This document shows, piece by piece, positions 1-7,221 of a stretch of DNA of 40,792 nucleotides; the first letter of the stretch is position 1, and the number at the start of each line of letters is the position of its first letter. The notes beneath the pieces were generated by a model. The model saw only the letters and a list, made by a program, of their open reading frames with translations. It made no database searches and was not told the origin of the DNA. The position numbers and the translations under genes were made by a program. Source of the DNA: Actinobacteria bacterium HGW-Actinobacteria-6 (GTDB lineage: Bacteria > Actinomycetota > Coriobacteriia > Anaerosomatales > Anaerosomataceae); NCBI GenBank assembly GCA_002841295.1, contig PHEU01000018.1, positions 1 to 40,792 of the forward strand, given 5' to 3'.

Positions 1-89
<89 letters not shown>

Positions 90-283
90 AGTGATCACAA
101 ACCGAAGTCTGTGTTCTGCGAAGATATGGACCTGGCAAGGTCCGGTGGATCCACCTGCGTCGGCAAAGGTACCGACCGGTTTGGATCCGGTTAAATGTCT
201 CACCGGTTTGGTCTGTTGACTGACCCTCTCGGTGTGACGGGATTCATGTGTCTGCTATGCAGACCTTACTGGCTTCATCACAG

Positions 284-299
284 TATCCAGTTTTCAAGG
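284..299 (-). promoter_or_regulatory. rRNA leader conserved motif (boxA-like)
   Basis: The minus strand reads CCTTGAAAACTGGATA, close to the CTTTGAAAACTGGATA element common in Gram-positive rRNA leaders and spacers, where it overlaps the boxA antitermination site. It lies about 200 nt upstream of the 16S start and about 20 nt downstream of the predicted promoter, the expected place for an antitermination signal. The rest of the leader (90-283) contains inverted repeats that could form the 16S processing stalk; I did not resolve it. Confidence 0.6.
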
Positions 300-319
300 T
301 TCAGGTGCAGCGAGGGGAT

Positions 320-348
320 ACGTTACTGGTCTTGCACCTCGCTGTCAA
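320..348 (-). promoter_or_regulatory. rrn promoter candidate
   Basis: On the minus strand a perfect -35 TTGACA (343-348) is followed after 17 nt by TAACGT (320-325), which keeps the important first two and last bases of a -10 box. An A-rich stretch lies just upstream of the -35 (349-370), as expected for an UP-like element of an rRNA promoter. Transcription would start near 313 and give a leader of about 225 nt. The perfect -35 and the position before the 16S gene support the call; the -10 is imperfect. Confidence 0.6.
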
Positions 349-397
349 TCACTTCTTTTGACTCATTTTCGCGCTTGGATTTCGGCTTCCGGAGCGT

Positions 398-423
398 AAA
401 AAACGCCCCCTCTTCGGAGGCGT
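398..423 (-). terminator. Intrinsic terminator upstream of rrn
   Basis: On the minus strand an 8-bp GC-rich stem (ACGCCTCC with GGGGGCGT, five-base loop) is followed at once by six T. This is a textbook Rho-independent terminator for leftward transcription. It separates the rrn promoter from upstream transcripts (tyrS and the candidate small RNA). Confidence 0.85.
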
Positions 424-527
424 CGGATGGTGGAGCGACCGCCACTATGTGGCCGTGTTCCCTTATCCGATTGCCTTCACCGTAACCCGACTTTTCAAGT
501 CTGCGCTCCACTCTGTCGCCGAAGCAG
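398..527 (-). ncRNA. Candidate structured small RNA of unknown family
   Basis: A leftward unit of about 130 nt sits between tyrS and the rrn promoter, with a promoter-like sequence upstream (535-563) and a strong terminator at its end. Inside it GTGGAGCG (504-511) pairs perfectly with CGCTCCAC (430-437) over 8 bp. That stem encloses two small hairpins, GACTT-GAA-AAGTC and CCAC-ATA-GTGG. The closing stem and about 80-nt span look superficially tRNA-like, but there is no T-arm or anticodon arm. It does not match SRP RNA, 6S RNA, tmRNA or any riboswitch I can recognise. A 62-codon frame overlaps it but has no convincing ribosome-binding site. Confidence 0.4.
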
Positions 528-534
528 CTTGGCT

Positions 535-563
535 ACTTTAGCACCGTGGAAAGCCGAGCGCAA
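535..563 (-). promoter_or_regulatory. Promoter candidate for the small RNA
   Basis: Minus strand: -35 TTGCGC (558-563), exactly 17 nt, then -10 TAAAGT (535-540). The -10 matches four of six consensus bases and the -35 three of six. The spacing is ideal and the start would fall near 527, about 130 nt before the terminator. Confidence 0.4.
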
Positions 564-599
564 GGGCGCATCTCAGATTACTTTGAATCAGTGCGCTAT

Positions 600-633
600 G
601 AGGCGCGGTGCGGGCGCCAGACACCGTCGCCTC
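600..633 (-). terminator. Hairpin just after the tyrS stop
   Basis: On the minus strand GAGGCG-A-CGGTG pairs with CACCG-CGCCTC around an eleven-base loop, starting 2 nt after the tyrS stop codon. There is no T-tract behind it, so it may be a weak or factor-assisted terminator, or a 3'-end stabilising hairpin. Confidence 0.4.
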
Positions 634-635
634 TA

Positions 636-1841
636 TTAGTACGCGCGTACGCGGGCATAACGACGCTTCCCCGCCTGCAGTACCGCTCCTTCGATGGAGG
701 CCCACGCAATATCGTACGTGCCGGGCTCCACAGAGTCGCCATCGATACGAAGTCCACCCCCGTCGATCAGGCGGCGTGCCTCAGATGTTGAGGCGACGAG
801 TCCGACCTCCTTGAGCATGGCCGGCAGGTGCACCGGATCCACGCGGGCGACCTGGAACTCAGTGACGTCCTCCGGCACCTGGTGCTCCTTGAACACCCGA
901 TCGAATGCAGCTTCCGCTGCAGTCGCCTCTTCTGGTGAGTCGTAGAGTGCGACGATTTCACGAGCCAGGCGACGCTTCATCACGTTGGGGTGTGCCGTTC
1001 CGGAGGCAAGCTCGGCCTCCAACACATCAACCTCTTCGACGGTCAGGGTGGTGCACAGCCGGTAGTACTTGACCATCAGCTCATCAGGAATCGACATCAC
1101 CTTGCCGAACTTCTCGGCTGGCTCATCAGTGAGGCCTATGTAGTTGCCGTACGACTTGCTCATCTTCTGCACGCCGTCCGTGCCCTCAAGAAGCGGCAAC
1201 GTGAGGCAGACTTGCGGCTCCATGCCCGATTTCTCCATGAGCTCTCGGCCGGCAAGTAGATTGAAGAGTTGGTCGGTGCCGCCAAGCTCAACATCCGCTT
1301 CGATGGCGACCGAGTCGTACGCCTGGGCAACTGGATACAGGAATTCATGCAGAGAAATCCCCTGACCGGAGGAATAACGCTTCGAGAAGTCGTCGCGCTC
1401 CAGGATGCGCGCGACAGTGAATCGACTCGTGAGCTTGAGGATGCTCTCGAAGTCGAGAGCTCCAAGCCACTCGGAGTTGCGACGCAACTCGGTGCGCTCA
1501 GGATCGAGGATCTTGAACGCTTGAGTTATGTACGTCTCGGCATGCGCATCTATCTGTTCGCGCGTGAGCGGCGGACGCGTGCTGTTACGCCCAGAGGGAT
1601 CGCCGATGAGCGCCGTGAAGTCCCCGATGATCAGCACCACTGTATGACCGAGGTCCTGGAACTGTCGCAGCTTTCTCAGCGGCACCGCGTGACCGAGGTG
1701 GAGATCGGGCGCGGTGGGATCTACGCCGAGCTTGATGCGCAGCGGACGGTCCTGGCTCAGCTTCTTGAGAAGGTCGGCCTCAGGAACGAGGTCGGCAATT
1801 CCGCTCTTGATGACGTGCATCTGCTCGGCAGGCGTGCTCAC
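636..1841 (-). CDS. tyrS: Tyrosyl-tRNA synthetase
   Basis: This cytoplasmic class I enzyme activates tyrosine with ATP and charges tRNA-Tyr. The 401-residue product has the HIGH-type motif HLGH within DLHLGHAVPL near residue 48, and the KMSKS loop (KMSKSYGNY) near residue 229. The KMSKS spelling and the length fit the TyrZ-like branch of bacterial TyrRS. A C-terminal S4-like RNA-binding domain follows (from about residue 340, with TSEARRLIDGGGLRI). The start is GTG at 1841, preceded by AAGGAGAG at suitable spacing; an internal ATG at codon 8 is less likely. It is transcribed away from the divergent PBP gene at 2047, sharing a roughly 200-nt intergenic region in which I found no T-box and no clear promoter. 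No frame damage is seen. Confidence 0.97.
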   Translation of the reverse strand: MSTPAEQMHVIKSGIADLVPEADLLKKLSQDRPLRIKLGVDPTAPDLHLGHAVPLRKLRQFQDLGHTVVLIIGDFTALIGDPSGRNSTRPPLTREQIDAHAETYITQAFKILDPERTELRRNSEWLGALDFESILKLTSRFTVARILERDDFSKRYSSGQGISLHEFLYPVAQAYDSVAIEADVELGGTDQLFNLLAGRELMEKSGMEPQVCLTLPLLEGTDGVQKMSKSYGNYIGLTDEPAEKFGKVMSIPDELMVKYYRLCTTLTVEEVDVLEAELASGTAHPNVMKRRLAREIVALYDSPEEATAAEAAFDRVFKEHQVPEDVTEFQVARVDPVHLPAMLKEVGLVASTSEARRLIDGGGLRIDGDSVEPGTYDIAWASIEGAVLQAGKRRYARVRAY

Positions 1842-2046
1842 TCTTGCTCTCCTTGCGGTCTCCCGTGAGCAAGCGGCTCGTTACCGAACCGCTACGCCTC
1901 GCGGGGTGGTTGGCTCGGCGTTTGCACGTCATACTAGCACGACGAACGACCCTCTTCCGCGAGCATGCGATACTCTTGACGGGAGGATGGTGTCGTTCGT
2001 CGGACGTATGACCGAAGACGTCACAACCTGCGAACAAGGCGAGGAC

Positions 2047-4665
2047 ATGACTGACTACGACGCACACAACCGGCGCGGCCAGGGATCACCCCGGGACGCA
2101 CGACGTCAGCCGCAGCCACGCCCGCGCACCCGGACCACTCCTCCGGCGAAGCGCAGCACACGCCCGCCGCAGGGACAGCGTCCACCCCAAGGACAGCGCC
2201 CGCCCGTGAAGCGGGCACCCGGCAAGGGAAGGCGCCCTGTCGCCAAGAAGCGACGTTGGCTCAGATTGCTGCTGCTCACTTTCCTGCTTGGCACTGTGAT
2301 TGCGGCTGTCACGGGCGGTGTCGTGTACGCGCAGCTCTCCAAAGAACTCCCGGACCTGAATGCACCCCTGAAGGGTCGCGATCAGACGACCACCATTCTT
2401 GACCGCAACGGCAAAGTCATCACGAAGGTCTTCAGCGATCAGAACCGCACCGACGTCAAGCTGGAGACGATTCCTGCGGCGCTGCGTCAGGCGGTCATCT
2501 CGACCGAAGATCAGCGATTCTACGAGCACAAAGGCGTCGACCCCCTCGGCATCCTGAGGGCGCTGTGGGTCGACATCAGGAACCCTTCCGCGATGCACGG
2601 CGGATCGACTATCACGCAGCAGTACGTGAAGATCGCGATCGTCACCGATGAGCGCACGATAAAGCGCAAGCTCATGGAAGCGATGCTCGCGTACCGTCTC
2701 GAGAAGAACTACACGAAAGATCAGATTCTCGAGCTGTACTTGAACACCATCTACTTCGGTCACGGTTCTTACGGCGTTCAGACTGCCGCACAGAAGTACT
2801 TCGGCAAGAACGTGAAGGATCTTGACCTTGCACAGTGCGCGATGATCGCCGGCGTGATCAAATCGCCTGGACGCTACTCACCGTTCCTGGATGAGGACGC
2901 CGCACGCGGGCGACGAGCGACTGTGCTCGGCCAGATGGCCGAACTTGGATACGCGACTGAAGCCGACGCAGATGCCGCAGCGAAGTCCGACTTTGACCTC
3001 GTGGAGCTCAAGAAAGCCTCAGGCAAGGCCCCGTACTTCGTTGAATACGTGAAGAGCCTGCTCAGCGAAGAATACGGATCCGAGGCTGTCTATCACAGCG
3101 GGCTGCGCGTGAAGACCACGCTTGACCTCACTATGCAGGCGGCGGCCGAGAAAGCCGTGGCAAACGCCCTTGACAAGGATAGTGACCCATCGGCATCGCT
3201 GGTAGCGGTAGACCCGAAGACCGGTGAGATCCTTGCGATGGTGGGTGGCCGGGATTTTCAGACGCAGCAGTACAACGTCGCCGTTCAGGGCCATCGTCAG
3301 CCCGGCTCGGCATTCAAGCCATTTGTGCTTGCGACGGCGCTCATGAACAACATCTCCTCTGAGAGCACCTACTCCTGTGGCCCCGCATCTTTCCCGATAT
3401 CTGGCGGACAGACATGGAAAGTCACCGGGGCGAGCGGCGGTCGGACTGGCGCAATGCGACTCAGGGAAGCGACTGAGGACTCCGTGAACTCGGTCTATGC
3501 GGCAGTCATTCTCGATGTCGGAGCGAAGAAGGTCGCAGCAACTGCTAAGGACATGGGCATCGCGACGCCTATCACTGCGGTTCCCGCAATCGCGCTCGGC
3601 GGCCTCAAGGAGGGCGTCACGCCACTTGAGATGGCCTCGGCGTACGGCACACTCGCAAACGGCGGCATCAATGTGCCGGCCCACGGCATCCTCGAAGTGA
3701 AGGACTCAAGCGGAAAGACGCTGGAGGTGGCTATCCCGGAGGGCACGAGGGCGATTCCTGCAGCTGTGGCATACCTCACGACCGACATCCTCAAGGGCGT
3801 CATCAGCAACGGAACCGGGTCCAGAGCTCGCATCGGCAGGACTGCGGCCGGCAAGACAGGAACCACGCAGCAATACCGTGACGCATGGTTCTGTGGCTAC
3901 ACGCCAGACCTCGCCGCGTCTGTGTGGGTCGGCTTTGCGGACTCCCAGAAGGCGATGCTCTCAATCCACGGCCGCAAGGTCACCGGTGGGTCCTTCCCTG
4001 CCGAGATATGGGCCGCCTTCATGAAAGAGGCACTCAAAGACACCCCGAAGAGCGAGTTCAAGCAACCAGCCGGGCTTGTCTCGACGAAGATATGCCTGGA
4101 ATCCGGACAGAAGGCTGGAGAGTACTGCACTAAGACCGGACGCGGCCTCTTCCTGACCGCTCATGCGCCTGGGGTATGCGAACTACACAAGACGCCAATC
4201 GACCCGCCAGTTCCCGACCTGATCGGGATGACCAAGGAAGCTGCGCTTTCGGCGCTACAGAAGCTCGGGATAGAGTACAAGGTCAAAGAGAAGGTGTACG
4301 ACGATGTTGCTGCTGGCATCGTGGCAGAACAGACGCCGCAGGCCGGCAGCGAGACAACAGCGAAGACTGTCGTAACTGTAGTCGTCTCCAAGGGGACGGC
4401 GGCCGACAAGGCACCAGTTCCGTCGTTCACATTCACCCCCGTCGCGCCCAAGTCTGGCGACAAGCTGACCTTCGACGCATCAGCATCGACCGATGATGGC
4501 ACGATTGCGAAGTACTCGTGGGAGTTCGGAGACGGCACACCGATTGCCAGCGGCAAGACAGCAACGCACACCTATACAGCCCCGGGAACCTACACCGTGG
4601 TTCTATGGGTGACCGATGATAAGGGCCAGGCGGCAAGCCTGACCCAGACAGTCTTGGTCAAGTAG
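2047..4665 (+). CDS. Class A penicillin-binding protein with PASTA and PKD domains
   Basis: Bifunctional peptidoglycan synthase of 872 residues: a glycosyltransferase polymerises lipid II and a transpeptidase cross-links the stem peptides. Residues 1-70 are a cytoplasmic tail very rich in Pro, Arg, Gln and Lys; a single membrane anchor follows (about 71-96). The GT51 domain shows catalytic Glu154 (STEDQRFYEHKG) and GGSTITQQ near 185. The transpeptidase has S421-AFK, S479-VN and K603-TG. After it come a PASTA domain (about 722-783) and a C-terminal PKD-like domain (about 792-870, with YSWEFGDG and HTYTAPGTYTV). The ATG at 2047, with GGCGAGG just upstream, is chosen; the longer open frame runs back over tyrS. 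It stops 2 nt before the convergent U32 gene stop. PASTA domains bind muropeptides or beta-lactams in other proteins; the PKD fusion is unusual. Confidence 0.93.
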   Translation: MTDYDAHNRRGQGSPRDARRQPQPRPRTRTTPPAKRSTRPPQGQRPPQGQRPPVKRAPGKGRRPVAKKRRWLRLLLLTFLLGTVIAAVTGGVVYAQLSKELPDLNAPLKGRDQTTTILDRNGKVITKVFSDQNRTDVKLETIPAALRQAVISTEDQRFYEHKGVDPLGILRALWVDIRNPSAMHGGSTITQQYVKIAIVTDERTIKRKLMEAMLAYRLEKNYTKDQILELYLNTIYFGHGSYGVQTAAQKYFGKNVKDLDLAQCAMIAGVIKSPGRYSPFLDEDAARGRRATVLGQMAELGYATEADADAAAKSDFDLVELKKASGKAPYFVEYVKSLLSEEYGSEAVYHSGLRVKTTLDLTMQAAAEKAVANALDKDSDPSASLVAVDPKTGEILAMVGGRDFQTQQYNVAVQGHRQPGSAFKPFVLATALMNNISSESTYSCGPASFPISGGQTWKVTGASGGRTGAMRLREATEDSVNSVYAAVILDVGAKKVAATAKDMGIATPITAVPAIALGGLKEGVTPLEMASAYGTLANGGINVPAHGILEVKDSSGKTLEVAIPEGTRAIPAAVAYLTTDILKGVISNGTGSRARIGRTAAGKTGTTQQYRDAWFCGYTPDLAASVWVGFADSQKAMLSIHGRKVTGGSFPAEIWAAFMKEALKDTPKSEFKQPAGLVSTKICLESGQKAGEYCTKTGRGLFLTAHAPGVCELHKTPIDPPVPDLIGMTKEAALSALQKLGIEYKVKEKVYDDVAAGIVAEQTPQAGSETTAKTVVTVVVSKGTAADKAPVPSFTFTPVAPKSGDKLTFDASASTDDGTIAKYSWEFGDGTPIASGKTATHTYTAPGTYTVVLWVTDDKGQAASLTQTVLVK

Positions 4666-4667
4666 AC

Positions 4668-7070
4668 CTACCGGATTCCCCTGAAGAAGTGCCCACTTGT
4701 GGCCGGATTGGCGATTGCCACTACAGGCGGCTCTCCGCCGCTTGCGACATGTCGCACCGCCTCGACCATAGATGATGTGATATCGGACGCCTCGGATGGC
4801 GTCTCGGTCGTCATTTCCAAACGCACGGCCGCGACACCTGCGCCGATAACCTCGGCAAGAGCGCGGCTGAGGTCGAGCGTTACCGCGTTGAACACGTGAG
4901 AACGCCCGCCTGAGTCTGTGAGTACCGGGAACTGATACTCCTTCTGGTCCCGTAGCCACCACAGGCTGCGTCGGCGGACGCACGTGGCGCACGAGTGCGC
5001 GCACTCCCCCGCCGCCTGCAAGATGCAATGTTCGCTCACCATGAGCTCTAGGCGACCATACACGAGCGCGCCGATTGGAGCAGACGAGCCACGGGCGACC
5101 TCAGCCAGACGCGAGCCAGTCAGCTCAGGCGATGCCCATACCAGCTCAGCACCGAGATCCTGCAGCGCCGTCGCCGACCACGGGTTTGTGACATTGAGCG
5201 GCCAGTCCGCTTGCACGGGAGTGCCCGCTTTTATCGCAGCCGCAAGTTGACCGAGAGTCGCGACCACAACCGGTCCGAGGTCGGTCCAGGCTGAAAGCAG
5301 CGCCAAATCACCGGCGTGAGCGACGCGCGGCAGCAGCGGGATAACGCCGTCTGGCAGCTCCCGGGGCTCATCGAGCGCAGTCACGCGCAGAAACACACTC
5401 GAGGCGCCGGCCGAGAGGCATGCCTCAGCAGTCTCAAGGTCCCAGGTGCTCACCACGACGTCGGGTGCCGCTGGCCGCGCTGGTCTGGCGAGCGCGGGCG
5501 GCTTCGGATCGCTCACAACGCGACCGCTCCACTGCGCGAGGCGGGCGACGTCAAGCGCTTCAAGCGCCGCGCGACGTGCCTTGTGTAGCGCAGAGAAGCC
5601 AATCCCCACGCCATGCTCCAAGTCAACGTTCCAGCCGTCGACAGAGTATCCGGTACCACCGACACGGCCGACGTGCTCGATGACTTCGTCGAGCGTCACG
5701 GCCTTCGTACGCGCGACCTCAACGACGGGTCCCTCGGCAGAAGCAGAGAACCCGGCAGCACTCACCTCCACGAGCAGCGGCAATCCAGCTTTGAGTCGAA
5801 CGGCTATCTCAACCGGCGTTGCGCGATGATCGACTGCAGCTCCTCCTGTGAATGTGCGCCGCGCAGCGTCAAGCATGGTCGCGTTCGCGACCCGAAAGAC
5901 GCGGTCGCCCTGAGCGACTTGGTCCTCGACCGAGAGACGCACTCGATCTCCTACCACCGCATGGACAGCGCGACGTCCGTCGATCTCGACTTCCCCAACG
6001 CGCTGGGCGCTGCGTCCCCGCGAGGTCCAGAACTGGATCGTGTCGGCCGAATCAATCGAACGATCGAGCGATATCTCGGCCCAACCCGGACCAGCGGCTG
6101 CAACGCGCCCGATGGGCACGCCACGGTTGTTCGGGCGAGCGTAGCTCATCATCTCGTTGCCGCTCGTGCCGAGCAGATATGCGTCGGTGAACCCTCGACT
6201 GAAGGCCTCTTCAAGGAGCGACCACTCGCCGGGAGTAACCATATAGCCGTCAGGGTCAGCCATCGCCCGATCGAGTGCCGCGCGGTACACACCAACGACG
6301 ACCGCCACGTACTCCGGGACTTTCATGCGGCCCTCGATCTTGAGGGCCGAGACGCCTGCGCGTACAAGAGCAGGCAGATGTGCGATTCCTGCTGCATCTT
6401 TCGGCGATAAGAGGTGCCTGCCAGGCGATGGCATCTCGGCGCCATCCTCGGCGATAAGCGAGTACTGCAGGCGACACGGCTGTGCGCACAGCCCGCGATT
6501 CGCGGAACGGCCACCAATGGCCGACGACATCAGGCATTGGCCAGAGTATGAGAAGCACAGAGCACCGTGTATGAAGGCTTCTACCTCCACAGGCGAGTCT
6601 GCGACGATTTCAGCGATTTCCGGTATCGAGACCTCACGTGCGAGAGTGACCCGCGAGACTCCTAGTCCCGCGAGCACGCGAACCGTTGAAGGATCGTGCG
6701 CGTCGATTTGCGTGGAGGCATGCACCCTGATATCCGGAAGCGTGCTCTGAATCGCTCGAAGCAGCCCGAGGTCCTGCACGATGACGGCGTCGATGCCCGC
6801 TGCCCATGCGCCGTCGATCAGCGTGAGCGCCGCAGGCATCTCCTCCGGCAGAACCACGATGTTCGCCGTCAGGTAGACACGAACACCTCGGAGGTGCGCG
6901 AACCGGCACCCATCGGCGAGGCTCTCAAGATCGAAGTTGGCGGCACCCCGGCGGGCATTGAACTCGCCGAGGCCGAGGTAGACTGCGTCGGCGCCGTTGT
7001 TGACGGCAGCGACCAACGCGTCGGGGCTTCCCGCCGGCGCAAGTAGTTCCGTTCTGACTGTATCCGGCAT
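4668..7070 (-). CDS. U32 family peptidase, RlhA/YdcP-like
   Basis: An 800-residue cytoplasmic protein of the U32 (collagenase-like) family. The signature EAFIHGALCFS is at 164-174, with Cys172, Cys179, Cys195 and Cys199 in the conserved four-cysteine pattern. Related E. coli proteins (RlhA, TrhP) act in RNA hydroxylation and probably carry an Fe-S cluster, so modification of 23S rRNA or tRNA is likelier than proteolysis. The length and the extra C-terminal region (a DUF3656-type insert, then a second cysteine cluster CxxxxxxxCxxxCxxC) match the long RlhA-like subgroup. The start is ATG 7070, with GAGAGAGG 5 nt upstream; a GTG 15 nt earlier overlaps that site. A TATACT sequence at 7103-7108 could be its -10. 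It is divergent from the second PBP and sits between the two PBP genes; no functional link to them is visible. Confidence 0.88.
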   Translation of the reverse strand: MPDTVRTELLAPAGSPDALVAAVNNGADAVYLGLGEFNARRGAANFDLESLADGCRFAHLRGVRVYLTANIVVLPEEMPAALTLIDGAWAAGIDAVIVQDLGLLRAIQSTLPDIRVHASTQIDAHDPSTVRVLAGLGVSRVTLAREVSIPEIAEIVADSPVEVEAFIHGALCFSYSGQCLMSSAIGGRSANRGLCAQPCRLQYSLIAEDGAEMPSPGRHLLSPKDAAGIAHLPALVRAGVSALKIEGRMKVPEYVAVVVGVYRAALDRAMADPDGYMVTPGEWSLLEEAFSRGFTDAYLLGTSGNEMMSYARPNNRGVPIGRVAAAGPGWAEISLDRSIDSADTIQFWTSRGRSAQRVGEVEIDGRRAVHAVVGDRVRLSVEDQVAQGDRVFRVANATMLDAARRTFTGGAAVDHRATPVEIAVRLKAGLPLLVEVSAAGFSASAEGPVVEVARTKAVTLDEVIEHVGRVGGTGYSVDGWNVDLEHGVGIGFSALHKARRAALEALDVARLAQWSGRVVSDPKPPALARPARPAAPDVVVSTWDLETAEACLSAGASSVFLRVTALDEPRELPDGVIPLLPRVAHAGDLALLSAWTDLGPVVVATLGQLAAAIKAGTPVQADWPLNVTNPWSATALQDLGAELVWASPELTGSRLAEVARGSSAPIGALVYGRLELMVSEHCILQAAGECAHSCATCVRRRSLWWLRDQKEYQFPVLTDSGGRSHVFNAVTLDLSRALAEVIGAGVAAVRLEMTTETPSEASDITSSMVEAVRHVASGGEPPVVAIANPATSGHFFRGIR

Positions 7071-7221
7071 GCCGGCCTCTCTCACGACGCTTGTGCCCGA
7101 GAAGTATACACCGCCCGCTCAATGGCCTCCGAGGTCACCGTTGCTCAACCGATGATGCCTTTTACCTGGCAATATACGGCTGCCTGAGGCAAAATAGACC
7201 GTTGAATGGAAGGAGTCCTCT

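Noticed and set aside
323-511. A 62-codon minus-strand frame before the 16S gene
   Set aside because: It runs through the terminator and the rrn promoter, has no convincing ribosome-binding site, and is better explained by a structured RNA and promoter region.
430-511. A tRNA in the 8-bp closed, 82-nt region
   Set aside because: The closing stem and size fit, but no D-arm, anticodon arm or GGTTCGAATCC-type T-arm can be folded on either strand.
1714-2046. N-terminal extension of the first PBP into tyrS
   Set aside because: The extension overlaps a conserved gene on the other strand and reads as non-native sequence; ATG 2047 has a ribosome-binding site and a normal start to the basic tail.
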